Assembly (NCBI GenBank): GCA_002842495.1
Contig: PHDB01000021.1
Span: 1-53,764, forward strand
Direction of reading: 5' to 3'
Source of the DNA: Bacteroidetes bacterium HGW-Bacteroidetes-6
GTDB taxonomy: Bacteria; Bacteroidota; Bacteroidia; Bacteroidales; DTU049
Length of the DNA: 53,764 nt
Both the position numbers and the translations under genes were made by a program. Below, piece by piece: positions 35,065 to 43,150 of the stretch. Numbering within the stretch: the first letter of the stretch is position 1; each line of letters begins with the position of its first letter. Below the pieces are notes generated by a model. That model was given only the letters and a program-made list of their open reading frames with translations. It was not told where the DNA came from and did not search any database.

Positions 35065-37404
35065 TCACCACTCAACTTTATACGAAATTGCCGGAATAAA
35101 ATAAGGATCTTGTTTGGTCACAACTGTTCCGCTTTGTCTATCCCACTCATAGCCTTCAAACTCTTTTTGCCCGAGAACATTAATCATTTGCACACTCCAA
35201 ATAGAAGAATGCCGAGGTTTGTTGATGCGATAATTGATTGAAAAGCTCAATATTTGCGAATCGGGCTTTTTATTTTCGAATACTCTTGCATCGTCGTATA
35301 TCACTTCAGCTGCAGCCAAACTAGCCGGATAATCTACCACTTCGAGCCGATCGCCTCCCATCATACACAATCGGAAATTAAGACTGAATAAGTTGCTGTT
35401 TTTTCTCCCTGTTTTCCATTCATACCCAAACAAAGTATTCACAACATAGTGTTTATTGAAGCGTGTATTTCGCTCAACCTTATCACCACCTTTGTAGCGG
35501 GAATCGAATATGCTTGCTGTAAGTAAATAGTAATAGCTGTCAGCCAAACGACGTTCGAGCGTAAAATCGAGGCCAATATTTCGCCCCGTTCCTATGGAAC
35601 AAAGCGAATCGCTAATAAACCATACCGACTCGGCATTAATCAGCGAAAAACTTCCTGAATAGGCCACAGGAACATCGTACAAATACTGATAGTAAGGTTC
35701 TACTTTCAACTGCAGATGCTCCGAAATTGAATATTCGAATCCTGCAACCAGGTGCATGGCTTTTGTTACTGGCAAATTCCGATTGGGGTACGAACCACTA
35801 TTTGTTGGGTCAACCAAATAAACATTCAACGGCTCGGGGCGCGAATGTAACCCCGTAGCCAGCGAAAACGCTGTGCGGCCTCCCACCTGTAAACGTGCGC
35901 CTATTCGAGGCTCGACAACCCATTCTTTATTGAAACCATAATAAATTGCATTGATTCCGGTAACCAAGCTCATATTTTCTCCGACGTTCAGTTTCGATTG
36001 GGTAAAAAACGAAGTTTGCCATCCGTTGCCACTATTATCTACAAGCGTTGTCATTGCCGAAGTGTCGCTGGCAGCGTTTTTCAGCAAAATATCGTATGCA
36101 TTCCGGGTAATACCAAAACCAGTTCTGTTGGTATGACGAGCCGAAAACTTATGATTTCGGACACTTCGTACACTTAATCGGTATGATAGTGTTGATATTG
36201 AATTCTGATCATGTAAAACATTCAAGTTGTTTATTTCCGATTCATCAACGCTTGCCGACGTTGCCGAAACAGATACAACAGAACTCAGGTAGGTTTTTTC
36301 ATTCACTTGCATACGATGATTAATACCTGTAGCCCCCGTGAATAAAACATTGCCATACTGCAAGGCATCGGTGTCGGTATCGCGCAAAGTTGAATCGGTT
36401 TCTGCATCGTGGTTTTGCGAATCGCGGGCAGCAAAACCCCAAAGCGACCAAACACTTTTCTTTTGTCCTGGCAAATTGATTTTAAAACACAAATCCTGAT
36501 AGTTGATTTTTCCAGCTTCGGGCGGAAGTATGGGTTGTAACAAAGTAAGTGTAGAAAACCTATAATTAAAAAGATACGTTGCATTTTTTCCTTTTTTGAA
36601 AGGTCCCTCACTACTCACATCGATACCATTGCTTCCAAGTGCCATCGTATATTCGCGCTCATCGCTGTTTCCCGACCGAAGCTTCATATCAAAAACTCCC
36701 GAAACGGCATTTGAATACTCGGCCGGAAAAGCTCCCGTAAAAAAATCGGAGCGGGCAATCATTTGACTGCTGAGGGCCGTAAGACCACCTCCACCAAACA
36801 CGGCTAAGTCGGCAAAGTGATTTGGATTGCCAATCTCGACATCTTCGAGGCGCCAAAGTAAACCTTTGGGAGAGTTTCCGCGCACTACAATTCCATTCGA
36901 TTGCAATCCAGAAGCCACTCCGGCAAACGACGAAACTAAACGCGACGGGTCATCGGCAGCACCGGCATAACGACCAGCCTGTTCCATTTCAATTTGCTTC
37001 ACTCCCGAAACAGCCATTTGATTCACAGTGCCGTCCGAACCAGCATTGGCTTTCACCTCAACAGTTTTCAAACTTGTTGTTTTTTCAGTCATCGCTATTT
37101 CGAGCACAACTTGTTTTCCGCTTCCAACAACCACTTCCGAAATAAAAACGTTTTCATATCCCATATAGGTTACCACAAAATTGTGGCGCCCAACAGGCAC
37201 ATTTTCAATTTTAAATTTTCCATCTAAGTCAGTAGTTGTTCCAATCAGCGGATCCGAATTCTTCAAAACGATAGTTGCCCCGGGCAATGGCATTCGGCTA
37301 TCGGCATCGAAAACAAAACCTTTAACCGTTTGAAAAACTTGCGCCTGCAAAGCAGAAAGAGCAACTAATAACGTTAAGACAAAAACAAAGGCTGACAATT
37401 TCAT
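35065..37404 (-). CDS. TonB-dependent receptor with carboxypeptidase-regulatory-like domain
   Basis: A 779-residue outer-membrane receptor. The start at 37404 (MKLSAFVFVLTLLVALSA) gives the signal peptide; upstream in-frame codons would precede it. An N-terminal CarboxypepD_reg-like domain spans about 24-105 (VKGFVFDADSRMPLPGATI, then GKFKIENVPVGRHNFVVTYMGY). A plug domain follows (about 130-240, with VSGVKQIEMEQAGRYAGAADDPSRLVSSFAGV), then a 22-stranded-type barrel. There is no adjacent SusD, so it is not a Sus-type glycan receptor by context. It lies back to back with a LuxR-type regulator, which may control it. Confidence 0.9.
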   Translation of the reverse strand: MKLSAFVFVLTLLVALSALQAQVFQTVKGFVFDADSRMPLPGATIVLKNSDPLIGTTTDLDGKFKIENVPVGRHNFVVTYMGYENVFISEVVVGSGKQVVLEIAMTEKTTSLKTVEVKANAGSDGTVNQMAVSGVKQIEMEQAGRYAGAADDPSRLVSSFAGVASGLQSNGIVVRGNSPKGLLWRLEDVEIGNPNHFADLAVFGGGGLTALSSQMIARSDFFTGAFPAEYSNAVSGVFDMKLRSGNSDEREYTMALGSNGIDVSSEGPFKKGKNATYLFNYRFSTLTLLQPILPPEAGKINYQDLCFKINLPGQKKSVWSLWGFAARDSQNHDAETDSTLRDTDTDALQYGNVLFTGATGINHRMQVNEKTYLSSVVSVSATSASVDESEINNLNVLHDQNSISTLSYRLSVRSVRNHKFSARHTNRTGFGITRNAYDILLKNAASDTSAMTTLVDNSGNGWQTSFFTQSKLNVGENMSLVTGINAIYYGFNKEWVVEPRIGARLQVGGRTAFSLATGLHSRPEPLNVYLVDPTNSGSYPNRNLPVTKAMHLVAGFEYSISEHLQLKVEPYYQYLYDVPVAYSGSFSLINAESVWFISDSLCSIGTGRNIGLDFTLERRLADSYYYLLTASIFDSRYKGGDKVERNTRFNKHYVVNTLFGYEWKTGRKNSNLFSLNFRLCMMGGDRLEVVDYPASLAAAEVIYDDARVFENKKPDSQILSFSINYRINKPRHSSIWSVQMINVLGQKEFEGYEWDRQSGTVVTKQDPYFIPAISYKVEW

Positions 37405-37480
37405 GATGATTTTCTTATATTTGATGCTGCAAAATTCAGTAAATGCTTTACAATGCACAATACTGATTAATAAGTATTTT

Positions 37481-38269
37481 ATGGCCAGCGATTCAAACAA
37501 AGACATTATGATTCAGTATTCTGATCTACTGAATGAACTAAATTTCGATGAAACGGAACTCGATTATTCAATTGTAGAATATCATAAAAGCCTGCTTGAG
37601 CGACTTGATGTTACGGGTACTTCATGCATTTCGATTTTCGACTTGTTCCGCAAGCAGCATATTTATCTTTCGAAAGGATACAGCAATATTTTAGGACTTG
37701 ATTTCGAAACCATATCCAAACATCCAGAGAAAGCCGATACCGACAGCCTGATGCATCCCGAAGATACAATCCAAATGACAATAGCTGGGATGCACTTTTT
37801 GCGTATTGCTTTTCAGCTACCCGTTTCCGAAAAAAAACAAGCAAAGCTTATTGCTGAGTACCGGATCTTAAATAAAAAAAACGAATATATAAGAGTGATT
37901 GAACAGTTTCAGGCAATCGAACTCGATAAACGAGGAAATCCATGGTTGGCATTGTGCTTTATGGATATCAGTCCCAATCAGGAAGCCGATGCACCTTTTC
38001 GTTGCAAAGCCATCAATCATGCTACCAACGAGATTTGGGACTGGAAAGCTCAATCCGATTCCGAAGCAAGACGCGAAGTCCTCACCCGACGCGAAAGTGA
38101 AATACTGGGGTTGGTTGCAGAAGGAATGATGAGCAAAGAAATTGCCAGCAAATTATTCATTTCAATACATACCGTCAATACACACCGTCAGCGAATTCTC
38201 GAAAAGTTAGGTGCCGATAATAGTCAGGAAGCCATTGCTTACGCAAAAAAACTTGATTTGATTTCATAA
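37481..38269 (+). CDS. LuxR-family transcriptional regulator with PAS-like N-terminus
   Basis: A 262-residue regulator. The start at 37481 (MASDSNKD) is chosen; the in-frame extension upstream lies in the promoter region of the divergent receptor. The N-terminal part (about 40-190) has a PAS-like alpha/beta appearance, with HIYLSKGYSNILGLD and YIRVIEQFQAIEL. The C-terminal 62 residues are a LuxR HTH: LTRRESEILGLVAEGMMSKEIASKL then SIHTVNTHRQRILEKLGA. There is no receiver domain, so it is probably a one-component sensor-regulator. Its 3' end overlaps the convergent deformylase gene by 6 bp. Confidence 0.87.
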   Translation: MASDSNKDIMIQYSDLLNELNFDETELDYSIVEYHKSLLERLDVTGTSCISIFDLFRKQHIYLSKGYSNILGLDFETISKHPEKADTDSLMHPEDTIQMTIAGMHFLRIAFQLPVSEKKQAKLIAEYRILNKKNEYIRVIEQFQAIELDKRGNPWLALCFMDISPNQEADAPFRCKAINHATNEIWDWKAQSDSEARREVLTRRESEILGLVAEGMMSKEIASKLFISIHTVNTHRQRILEKLGADNSQEAIAYAKKLDLIS

Positions 38270-38866
38270 TCGGTCTAAAAACACGGTGCCATTCAGATGA
38301 TCAATTTCGTGTTGAAAAATATGCGCTGTATATTCATGAACAATACGTTCCGAATAATGCGAACCATCGGGCAAATCGTAGCTAACATCAACCCAGATTG
38401 CGCGCCACGACGAAGCTGATACGCCCGGAATACTGAGACAGCCATCCGATCGCAACTTTACAGTGTCGGAATAAGCTGTGATATACGAATTCAGATAGCA
38501 TTCGAACGGAGCTCCAGCTTTGTCATAGCGTTTCACCCAAATAACACGTTTATTTATTCCCACCTGGGGTGCTGCAATTCCAACTCCGGGATGCTGTGGA
38601 TCCATGACTGTTTTATACATACGATCCATAAGCAATTTCAAATAATAAGAATTAAAATCGCTTATATTTCCACTATTCTTGCGAAGCACCAACGAATCAT
38701 CGTAAACAAAATAATTATAGACTCTCATCATCTGGTCAGCATTACCTGATGTAATGAGTTGAATATCGCTGTTGCTAAAATCGCTTGTTTGCTCACCTTT
38801 GTCGTAGCACGAAAGCAAAAACACCGAGCTGAAGACCAATACCGATAACAGAATGAACGTACGCAT
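38264..38866 (-). CDS. Lipoprotein form of peptide deformylase
   Basis: A 200-residue protein. The start at 38866 (MRTFILLSVLVFSSVFLLSC) gives a lipoprotein signal with C20 as the predicted lipidated residue; a longer extension would overlap the Nudix gene. The three deformylase motifs follow: GVGIAAPQ (94-101), DGCLS (141-145, with Asp instead of the usual Glu), and HEIDH (186-190). The metal ligands C143, H186 and H190 and the catalytic E187 are all present. Normal deformylases act in the cytoplasm on nascent proteins. This one should be outside the inner membrane, where no formyl-methionine chains are made. It may act on other peptides or have lost its classical role. It is 2 bp downstream of the Nudix gene. 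Confidence 0.88.
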   Translation of the reverse strand: MRTFILLSVLVFSSVFLLSCYDKGEQTSDFSNSDIQLITSGNADQMMRVYNYFVYDDSLVLRKNSGNISDFNSYYLKLLMDRMYKTVMDPQHPGVGIAAPQVGINKRVIWVKRYDKAGAPFECYLNSYITAYSDTVKLRSDGCLSIPGVSASSWRAIWVDVSYDLPDGSHYSERIVHEYTAHIFQHEIDHLNGTVFLDRL

Positions 38867-38868
38867 GG

Positions 38869-39504
38869 CTATTTGTTTTTTTCTTTGAAGTATCCCCCGT
38901 TCTGCAAAATTAGCAAAAATTCGCTGAGAATCATGGCAGTTGCCCCCCATATGGCATATCCATTCGAAATAAAACAAGGAGCCTGTCGCGATTCACCTGC
39001 ATAATAGTAATAGTAGGTATCGCGGGAAAAAGGACTCACAAAATGCAAAATATTTTCGGTAAAAAGCCATTGAACTTCGGCTTCGTTGGGCAAAAACTGA
39101 ACCGGTTCGCGAACAATTCCAACATAAGGATGAATCAAATAATTCGATGGGGGCACAAACAAATCGCTCAGGCGACCAATTATATCTACAGGTGCAACAA
39201 TTCCGGTTTCTTCGCGTGTTTCGCGCAAAGCGGTTTGAGCAAAACTTTCATCTGTCAACTCGTATCGGCCGCCGGGAAAGGCAATTTGTCCGCTATGCAC
39301 ACCATTGCTTATGGCTCGTTTAATAAATACAATAGATGTATCGTTGCCACTTTCCGATTCAACCAAAAGTAACATGACAGCACTGTGGACCGGATTAGCA
39401 AAAGCATGAGCACGAGCAAGTCTTCTTCCCGCGGGCTTCATAAGCCTATGAGCAATCTCTCCAGGTAATGGATTGGATTTTAGTATATTAACAATACTGT
39501 TCAT
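38869..39504 (-). CDS. Nudix hydrolase, CoA-pyrophosphatase type
   Basis: A 211-residue soluble hydrolase. The Nudix box is complete in GGRYELTDESFAQTALRETREETGI (about residues 76-100). The preceding segment VFIKRAISNGVHSGQIAFPGG matches the NuCoA motif of enzymes that cleave coenzyme A and its derivatives into 3',5'-ADP and phosphopantetheine. The stop is 2 bp before the start of the deformylase gene, so the two are in one operon. A TATCTTTA box sits a little upstream on the minus strand. Confidence 0.9.
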   Translation of the reverse strand: MNSIVNILKSNPLPGEIAHRLMKPAGRRLARAHAFANPVHSAVMLLLVESESGNDTSIVFIKRAISNGVHSGQIAFPGGRYELTDESFAQTALRETREETGIVAPVDIIGRLSDLFVPPSNYLIHPYVGIVREPVQFLPNEAEVQWLFTENILHFVSPFSRDTYYYYYAGESRQAPCFISNGYAIWGATAMILSEFLLILQNGGYFKEKNK

Positions 39505-39532
39505 AAAAATATCACGTTAAAGATAAAAAATA

Positions 39533-39563
39533 TTTGCCACTTCCGATTTTTTGCTTAATTTTG
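39533..39563 (+). promoter_or_regulatory. Promoter of the DUF4878 lipoprotein gene
   Basis: TTTG at 39533-39536, 19-nt spacer, TAATTTTG at 39556-39563. The leader to the ATG at 39606 is about 37 nt. It probably serves the following two genes as well. Confidence 0.75.
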
Positions 39564-39605
39564 TCCGGTAAACCAATTTACATTATTAACCAAAACCTCA
39601 AAACA

Positions 39606-40079
39606 ATGAAAAAGATTTTCAGCGTTCTCGCAGCAGCAGTTATCGCTTTTGCATTCACCAGTTGTGGTGGTGGAGCCGACACTCCTGAAAAAGTGGCCGA
39701 AAAATTCCTGAACCACATTGCAAAAAATGAATTCAAAGATGCTAAAGAATTGGCTACTGGCGACGCCGTAAAAACCATCGAAACTCTCGAAAGCTTTGCT
39801 TCTATGAGCGAAATGGGTGGCGAAAAACCCGAAACCAAAGAAGTGAAAATTGAAAACATGAAATGCGACACCAAAGAAGACGCTTCTACCTGTACCTATA
39901 CTCAGGATGGTAAAAACGGTTCTATCGACCTCAAAAAAGTTGATGGAAAATGGAAAGTTGCTAACTTCCCAAAAGAAACAACTGGTGGTGACGACAATGG
40001 TGATGTAACAACTGACGACGAAGACATTACTACTGACGATGCCGAAACTACAGACGACGTAACTGAAGAGAACAAGTAG
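39606..40079 (+). CDS. DUF4878-like lipoprotein with acidic tail
   Basis: A 157-residue lipoprotein. The ATG at 39606 is preferred over upstream in-frame codons because it begins the signal peptide (MKKIFSVLAAAVIAFAFTSC, lipobox FTSC). The mature N-terminus (ADTPEKVAEKFLNHIAKNEFKDAKEL) resembles the DUF4878/lumazine-binding-like fold. The last 30 residues are almost entirely Asp, Thr, Glu and Gly, a strongly acidic and probably disordered tail. Such a tail could bind cations or a basic partner. The YiiX-like gene follows 23 bp later. Confidence 0.8.
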   Translation: MKKIFSVLAAAVIAFAFTSCGGGADTPEKVAEKFLNHIAKNEFKDAKELATGDAVKTIETLESFASMSEMGGEKPETKEVKIENMKCDTKEDASTCTYTQDGKNGSIDLKKVDGKWKVANFPKETTGGDDNGDVTTDDEDITTDDAETTDDVTEENK

Positions 40080-40102
40080 TCTAAAGTTTTTATTTAGCAG
40101 CA

Positions 40103-40750
40103 ATGAAAAAAGGGCTTGCAACAATCCTTGTTTTCATTGCTGCTTTTGTTTTATTCTTGGTCACATACGACTTTAGAAGCGAACAAAAGCAGCAATTCGA
40201 AACGTACGATCTTACAGCTGAAGAATATGGAATGCTGCAAGATGGTGATTTAATATTAAGAAATGGGTATGGTCTGGTGAGCGACGCCATCGCCAACTCA
40301 ATGAATGAAGAGTTTCATGTGTCGCATGTAGCAGTACTTGTAAAAAGCGATACAGCTCCACATGGTTTCCGTTTGATTCATTGCATTTCGCAATCTCTTT
40401 CGGCATGGGATGGAGTTCAGGAACAATCGTTTCCTCGTTTCATTCGCGATAGTCAGCGCAATTCTATTATGGTAGTCAGGCTCAAAGTAGTTCCCGATTC
40501 AGGTCGGCATCTCATTAGCCAAAAAGCATTGGAATATCTCGACCGTCGAGTACCTTTCGATCATGCTTTCGATATCGAAGATTCATCACATCTATACTGC
40601 TCCGAATTACCTTGGTTAATTATTAAAAACGAGTTTGGCATTGATATTTTTAAAGATAAAATGAATGAGCAAAAGGATCATATGAAATTCTCAAATTTCT
40701 GGAATCCTGATTATTTTGAAGTCATCTTCAATCACAATACCCGACGATAA
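40103..40750 (+). CDS. YiiX/YebB-like permuted NlpC/P60 hydrolase
   Basis: A 215-residue protein with an N-terminal membrane anchor or signal (residues 4-21) and a permuted papain-like amidase domain. The signature is DGDLILRNGYGLVSDAI, the catalytic His region FHVSHVAVLV (H75), and the catalytic Cys region HLYCSELPW (C166), the circularly permuted C/H order of the YiiX-like family. These enzymes may act on peptidoglycan or lipids; substrates are poorly known. It faces the periplasm by topology. Its stop codon overlaps the ATG of a tiny downstream lipoprotein (TAATG). Confidence 0.88.
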   Translation: MKKGLATILVFIAAFVLFLVTYDFRSEQKQQFETYDLTAEEYGMLQDGDLILRNGYGLVSDAIANSMNEEFHVSHVAVLVKSDTAPHGFRLIHCISQSLSAWDGVQEQSFPRFIRDSQRNSIMVVRLKVVPDSGRHLISQKALEYLDRRVPFDHAFDIEDSSHLYCSELPWLIIKNEFGIDIFKDKMNEQKDHMKFSNFWNPDYFEVIFNHNTRR

Positions 40751-40893
40751 TGTCTTTGAAATTCAAAAGAAAAAATTTATTCCTGTTTATTTCTACCGGT
40801 TTTTTACTAGTCCTGTTGACATTGGTGTTTCAATCCTGCAAAAAACGACCAGCACCAGTAACGCGCTACGGAATCCAAACAACTCATTATTGA
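40750..40893 (+). CDS. 47-residue lipoprotein coupled to the YiiX-like gene
   Basis: The ATG at 40750-40752 overlaps the TAA of the upstream gene (TAATG), and the frame ends with TGA at 40891-40893. The product is basic at the start (MSLKFKRKN), then a hydrophobic core (LFLFISTGFLLVLLTLVF) and a lipobox QSC with C30. Only 17 residues remain after lipidation (KKRPAPVTRYGIQTTHY). It is similar in layout to other tiny Bacteroidota lipoproteins with a short Y-G motif. It is too short to be found by length-filtered gene calling. The coding call rests on the stop-start overlap and the complete lipoprotein signal. Confidence 0.7.
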   Translation: MSLKFKRKNLFLFISTGFLLVLLTLVFQSCKKRPAPVTRYGIQTTHY

Positions 40894-40894
40894 T

Positions 40895-41311
40895 TTAGTA
40901 TTGAAGCTTCACGTTTATGCTCGCATCAGTTACCGAATAGCATGTTGAATCGCATTCTTTACGTGAGTTCACATCTATTTTATCCCCATCAATTACCACA
41001 ATATCCATTCCATCAGTTTTGTATTTAGCTGCCACGGTGTAATACACCCCCGATGGCAATACATAATCTTTTTTTTCTCCCATTAAGGTATCTTCTCTGA
41101 TAAGTTCACCTGTGTCGTAATAACCTGAATAAATCTGAATAGGTACTTTACTGTTGTGTGTATCGAAATTTACTTTAACTGTAAGCGTTCCATGTGTAGG
41201 ATACAATGTTACACAATCATCGTAAACACAACTTTCATCGTCTGAATTATCGGTGCACGACCACAAACTCATCGACAACAAAAACACGGTAATAATTGTT
41301 ATTGTTTTCAT
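40895..41311 (-). CDS. Small lipoprotein, partner of the ankyrin/outer-membrane protein
   Basis: A 138-residue lipoprotein with a lipobox LWSC near residue 19. The mature part has the GTLTVKVNFDTHNSKVPIQIYSG region and ends with paired cysteines (CDSTCYSV). This suggests a small all-beta domain with one or more disulfides. The start is 2 bp downstream of the ankyrin gene's stop, so they are in one operon. No family recognised. Its stop is 1 bp from the convergent mini-lipoprotein stop. Confidence 0.72.
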   Translation of the reverse strand: MKTITIITVFLLSMSLWSCTDNSDDESCVYDDCVTLYPTHGTLTVKVNFDTHNSKVPIQIYSGYYDTGELIREDTLMGEKKDYVLPSGVYYTVAAKYKTDGMDIVVIDGDKIDVNSRKECDSTCYSVTDASINVKLQY

Positions 41312-41313
41312 AC

Positions 41314-42666
41314 TTATTTATTAAACGGTATAATCCACCCTCCTGAAACAGAAAAATAAAATCCAGGTAAATTATTATTGAAATCATAAACACGACCATC
41401 AATACCCACCGACCAACCTCTCGAAAACCATTTAAATCCTGCCATTGGAACAATTTGCCATCCTTGCCAGGTATCGAAAGACACACCTTCAAAACGCCCC
41501 CATGAATACATTTCCTCGAAGCCCAAATCCAATTGCAAACCCGAATAGTGTTTCTGAAAAAACCGGATAGATTTGTATTGCCTGAACCAAAGCACACTGC
41601 GACGTTCTTTGAGTTGCATAAAAAACCCCAAAGTATTGGGCTCAAGCACATTTTTATTCCACATGCGTCCGGCCAGACCAAACCCAAGACCTATTTTCGT
41701 CTTCATTTCCATAGTTTCAAGCAAAATCCCAGCAAAATGGTCCCTGAAATTGAAAATAAAATCGGGACAAATCTGCAATCCCTGAAAAACAGGCCGAAAT
41801 GACATTGGGATGGTATCGCGCCGAAAAATCAATCGCATTTCCCGATTATCGTTTTTAATAACCTTATCGCGCAAACCGGCCAGCGATTTACCTTTTTTGA
41901 TATCGGGAAAAGTGAGTAAAAAGGCTGCCGCATCGGAGCTTCCATTATCAACCGCAACTTTCAAAATATCAGGACTGTATGCATTACGACAAGATGGGTG
42001 CACTTCAGCTCCAGCTTTGAGTAGAATTCTAATACACGCAGTATCATTGTTGATCACTGCAAGAAACAATGGCGTGTTACCCGAAACACCACAATCGTTT
42101 ACATTGGCTCCTTCATCAACAACTCTCTGTAAAACAAATGGATTACCCGAAACAACTGCATAATGGCAAACGCCCGAAGAATCGTTTGATTTGTCGGATA
42201 AACTACATTTGTAGAAAAGAAGCATATCAACAAAAACGTAATATCCATTCCCGGCGGCTATCAATAATGGTGTTCGCCCGTAATTATCGCAAACATCGGT
42301 CTTGGCTCCATTAAAAATCAGAAACTCACCTATGCTGTCGTTGCCTGTCGATGCCGATACGAGTAAAGGGGCCATAAGATTATTATCGGCTTTGTTTACA
42401 TCAGCCCCTGCCGATACCAGAATACGAACCATGTCGAGGTTATTGTTACTACAGGCATACAGCAACGGAGTAGCTCCATCGTTCGATCGTGTATTGACAT
42501 CAGCTTCGTTGAGCAATGCGTTTTTCACCTTATCGATGTTATTGCTCCACGCACCATCGAGTAGAAGTTCGTTATAATTTTGTGAAAAAACAACAACCGG
42601 ATTCAACCAAATGGCAAATACGATTGTCTTAACTAAAATATTAACAGCTTTGAGTCCAGATTTCAT
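41314..42666 (-). CDS. Exported ankyrin-repeat protein with a beta-barrel-like C-terminus
   Basis: A 450-residue exported protein with a signal peptide ending near VFSQNY. Residues about 30-260 hold about six to seven ankyrin repeats, the clearest being NDGATPLLYACSNNNLDMVRILVSAGADVN and the following ones with G.TPL.LA and LL..GA.V. The last part (about 290-450) has alternating aromatic/polar strands (FGLAGRMWNKNVLEP, QLDLGFEEMYSWG, GWQIVPMAGFKWF, GWSVGIDGRVYDF) and ends with FNK, like an outer-membrane beta-barrel or its fragment. Periplasmic ankyrin domains fused to a barrel are unusual. The next gene encodes a lipoprotein. Confidence 0.82.
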   Translation of the reverse strand: MKSGLKAVNILVKTIVFAIWLNPVVVFSQNYNELLLDGAWSNNIDKVKNALLNEADVNTRSNDGATPLLYACSNNNLDMVRILVSAGADVNKADNNLMAPLLVSASTGNDSIGEFLIFNGAKTDVCDNYGRTPLLIAAGNGYYVFVDMLLFYKCSLSDKSNDSSGVCHYAVVSGNPFVLQRVVDEGANVNDCGVSGNTPLFLAVINNDTACIRILLKAGAEVHPSCRNAYSPDILKVAVDNGSSDAAAFLLTFPDIKKGKSLAGLRDKVIKNDNREMRLIFRRDTIPMSFRPVFQGLQICPDFIFNFRDHFAGILLETMEMKTKIGLGFGLAGRMWNKNVLEPNTLGFFMQLKERRSVLWFRQYKSIRFFQKHYSGLQLDLGFEEMYSWGRFEGVSFDTWQGWQIVPMAGFKWFSRGWSVGIDGRVYDFNNNLPGFYFSVSGGWIIPFNK

Positions 42667-42703
42667 CGGATAGTTAAAGTTGGCAATGTTTTTGAAAGAC
42701 TTG

Positions 42704-42711
42704 CAAAATTA
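42704..42711 (-). promoter_or_regulatory. Candidate -7 element of the ankyrin gene
   Basis: Minus strand TAATTTTG, about 38 nt before the start codon. No -33 at 19 nt. Confidence 0.35.
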
Positions 42712-42728
42712 TCAAAAATCGAACCATT

Positions 42729-43148
42729 ATGAAAACGCTACTATTATTAGTCTCGATTTGTTTGGTTACAACAATTTCGGCTCAGGTAATCAACACACAT
42801 GACTCCACTAAATATTCGGATCCTCAAAATATGGATGTGATTTATTCAGGCGAAGCCAAATACGTTGGGAACGAAACCGATATGTATGCAATCATCTACA
42901 AATCGATTGAGTACTCGCAGGAAGCCAAAGATGCAAGTATCGACGACGATGTCATGGTTAGTTTTGATGTCAACTTCGACGGCAAACTCCAGGATTTTGT
43001 AATCGTTCATGGCGTTGGTTTCAACATTGACGAACAAATTGTGGATGCTATCAAAAAAATGGAATTTAAACCTGCTGTTATGAATGGGATTGAGGTACGG
43101 CAAAACGTTATGCTCACCATTCCCATCCGCACATACAGCGATATGTAG
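42729..43148 (+). CDS. Free-standing TonB C-terminal-domain-like exported protein
   Basis: A 139-residue protein with a cleavable signal peptide (MKTLLLLVSICLVTTISAQV) and no membrane anchor. The C-terminal 90 residues resemble the TonB C-terminal domain (energy-transducer family), with DDVMVSFDVNFDGKLQDFVIVHG and QIVDAIKKMEFKPAVMNG then VMLTIPI. Normally such a domain is attached to an N-terminal helix and a periplasmic linker, which are missing here. It may bind receptors or other proteins in the periplasm without transmitting energy. It is on the opposite strand to the ankyrin gene. Confidence 0.7.
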   Translation: MKTLLLLVSICLVTTISAQVINTHDSTKYSDPQNMDVIYSGEAKYVGNETDMYAIIYKSIEYSQEAKDASIDDDVMVSFDVNFDGKLQDFVIVHGVGFNIDEQIVDAIKKMEFKPAVMNGIEVRQNVMLTIPIRTYSDM

Positions 43149-43150
43149 AA

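Noticed and set aside
37404..37506. Longer N-terminus for the TonB-dependent receptor
   Set aside because: The extension has no signal and overlaps the divergent regulator region; the ATG at 37404 begins a good signal peptide.
39555..40124. 189-codon antisense frame over the DUF4878 gene
   Set aside because: Phe/Val/Ser-rich shadow; the opposite strand has promoter, signal peptide and lipobox.
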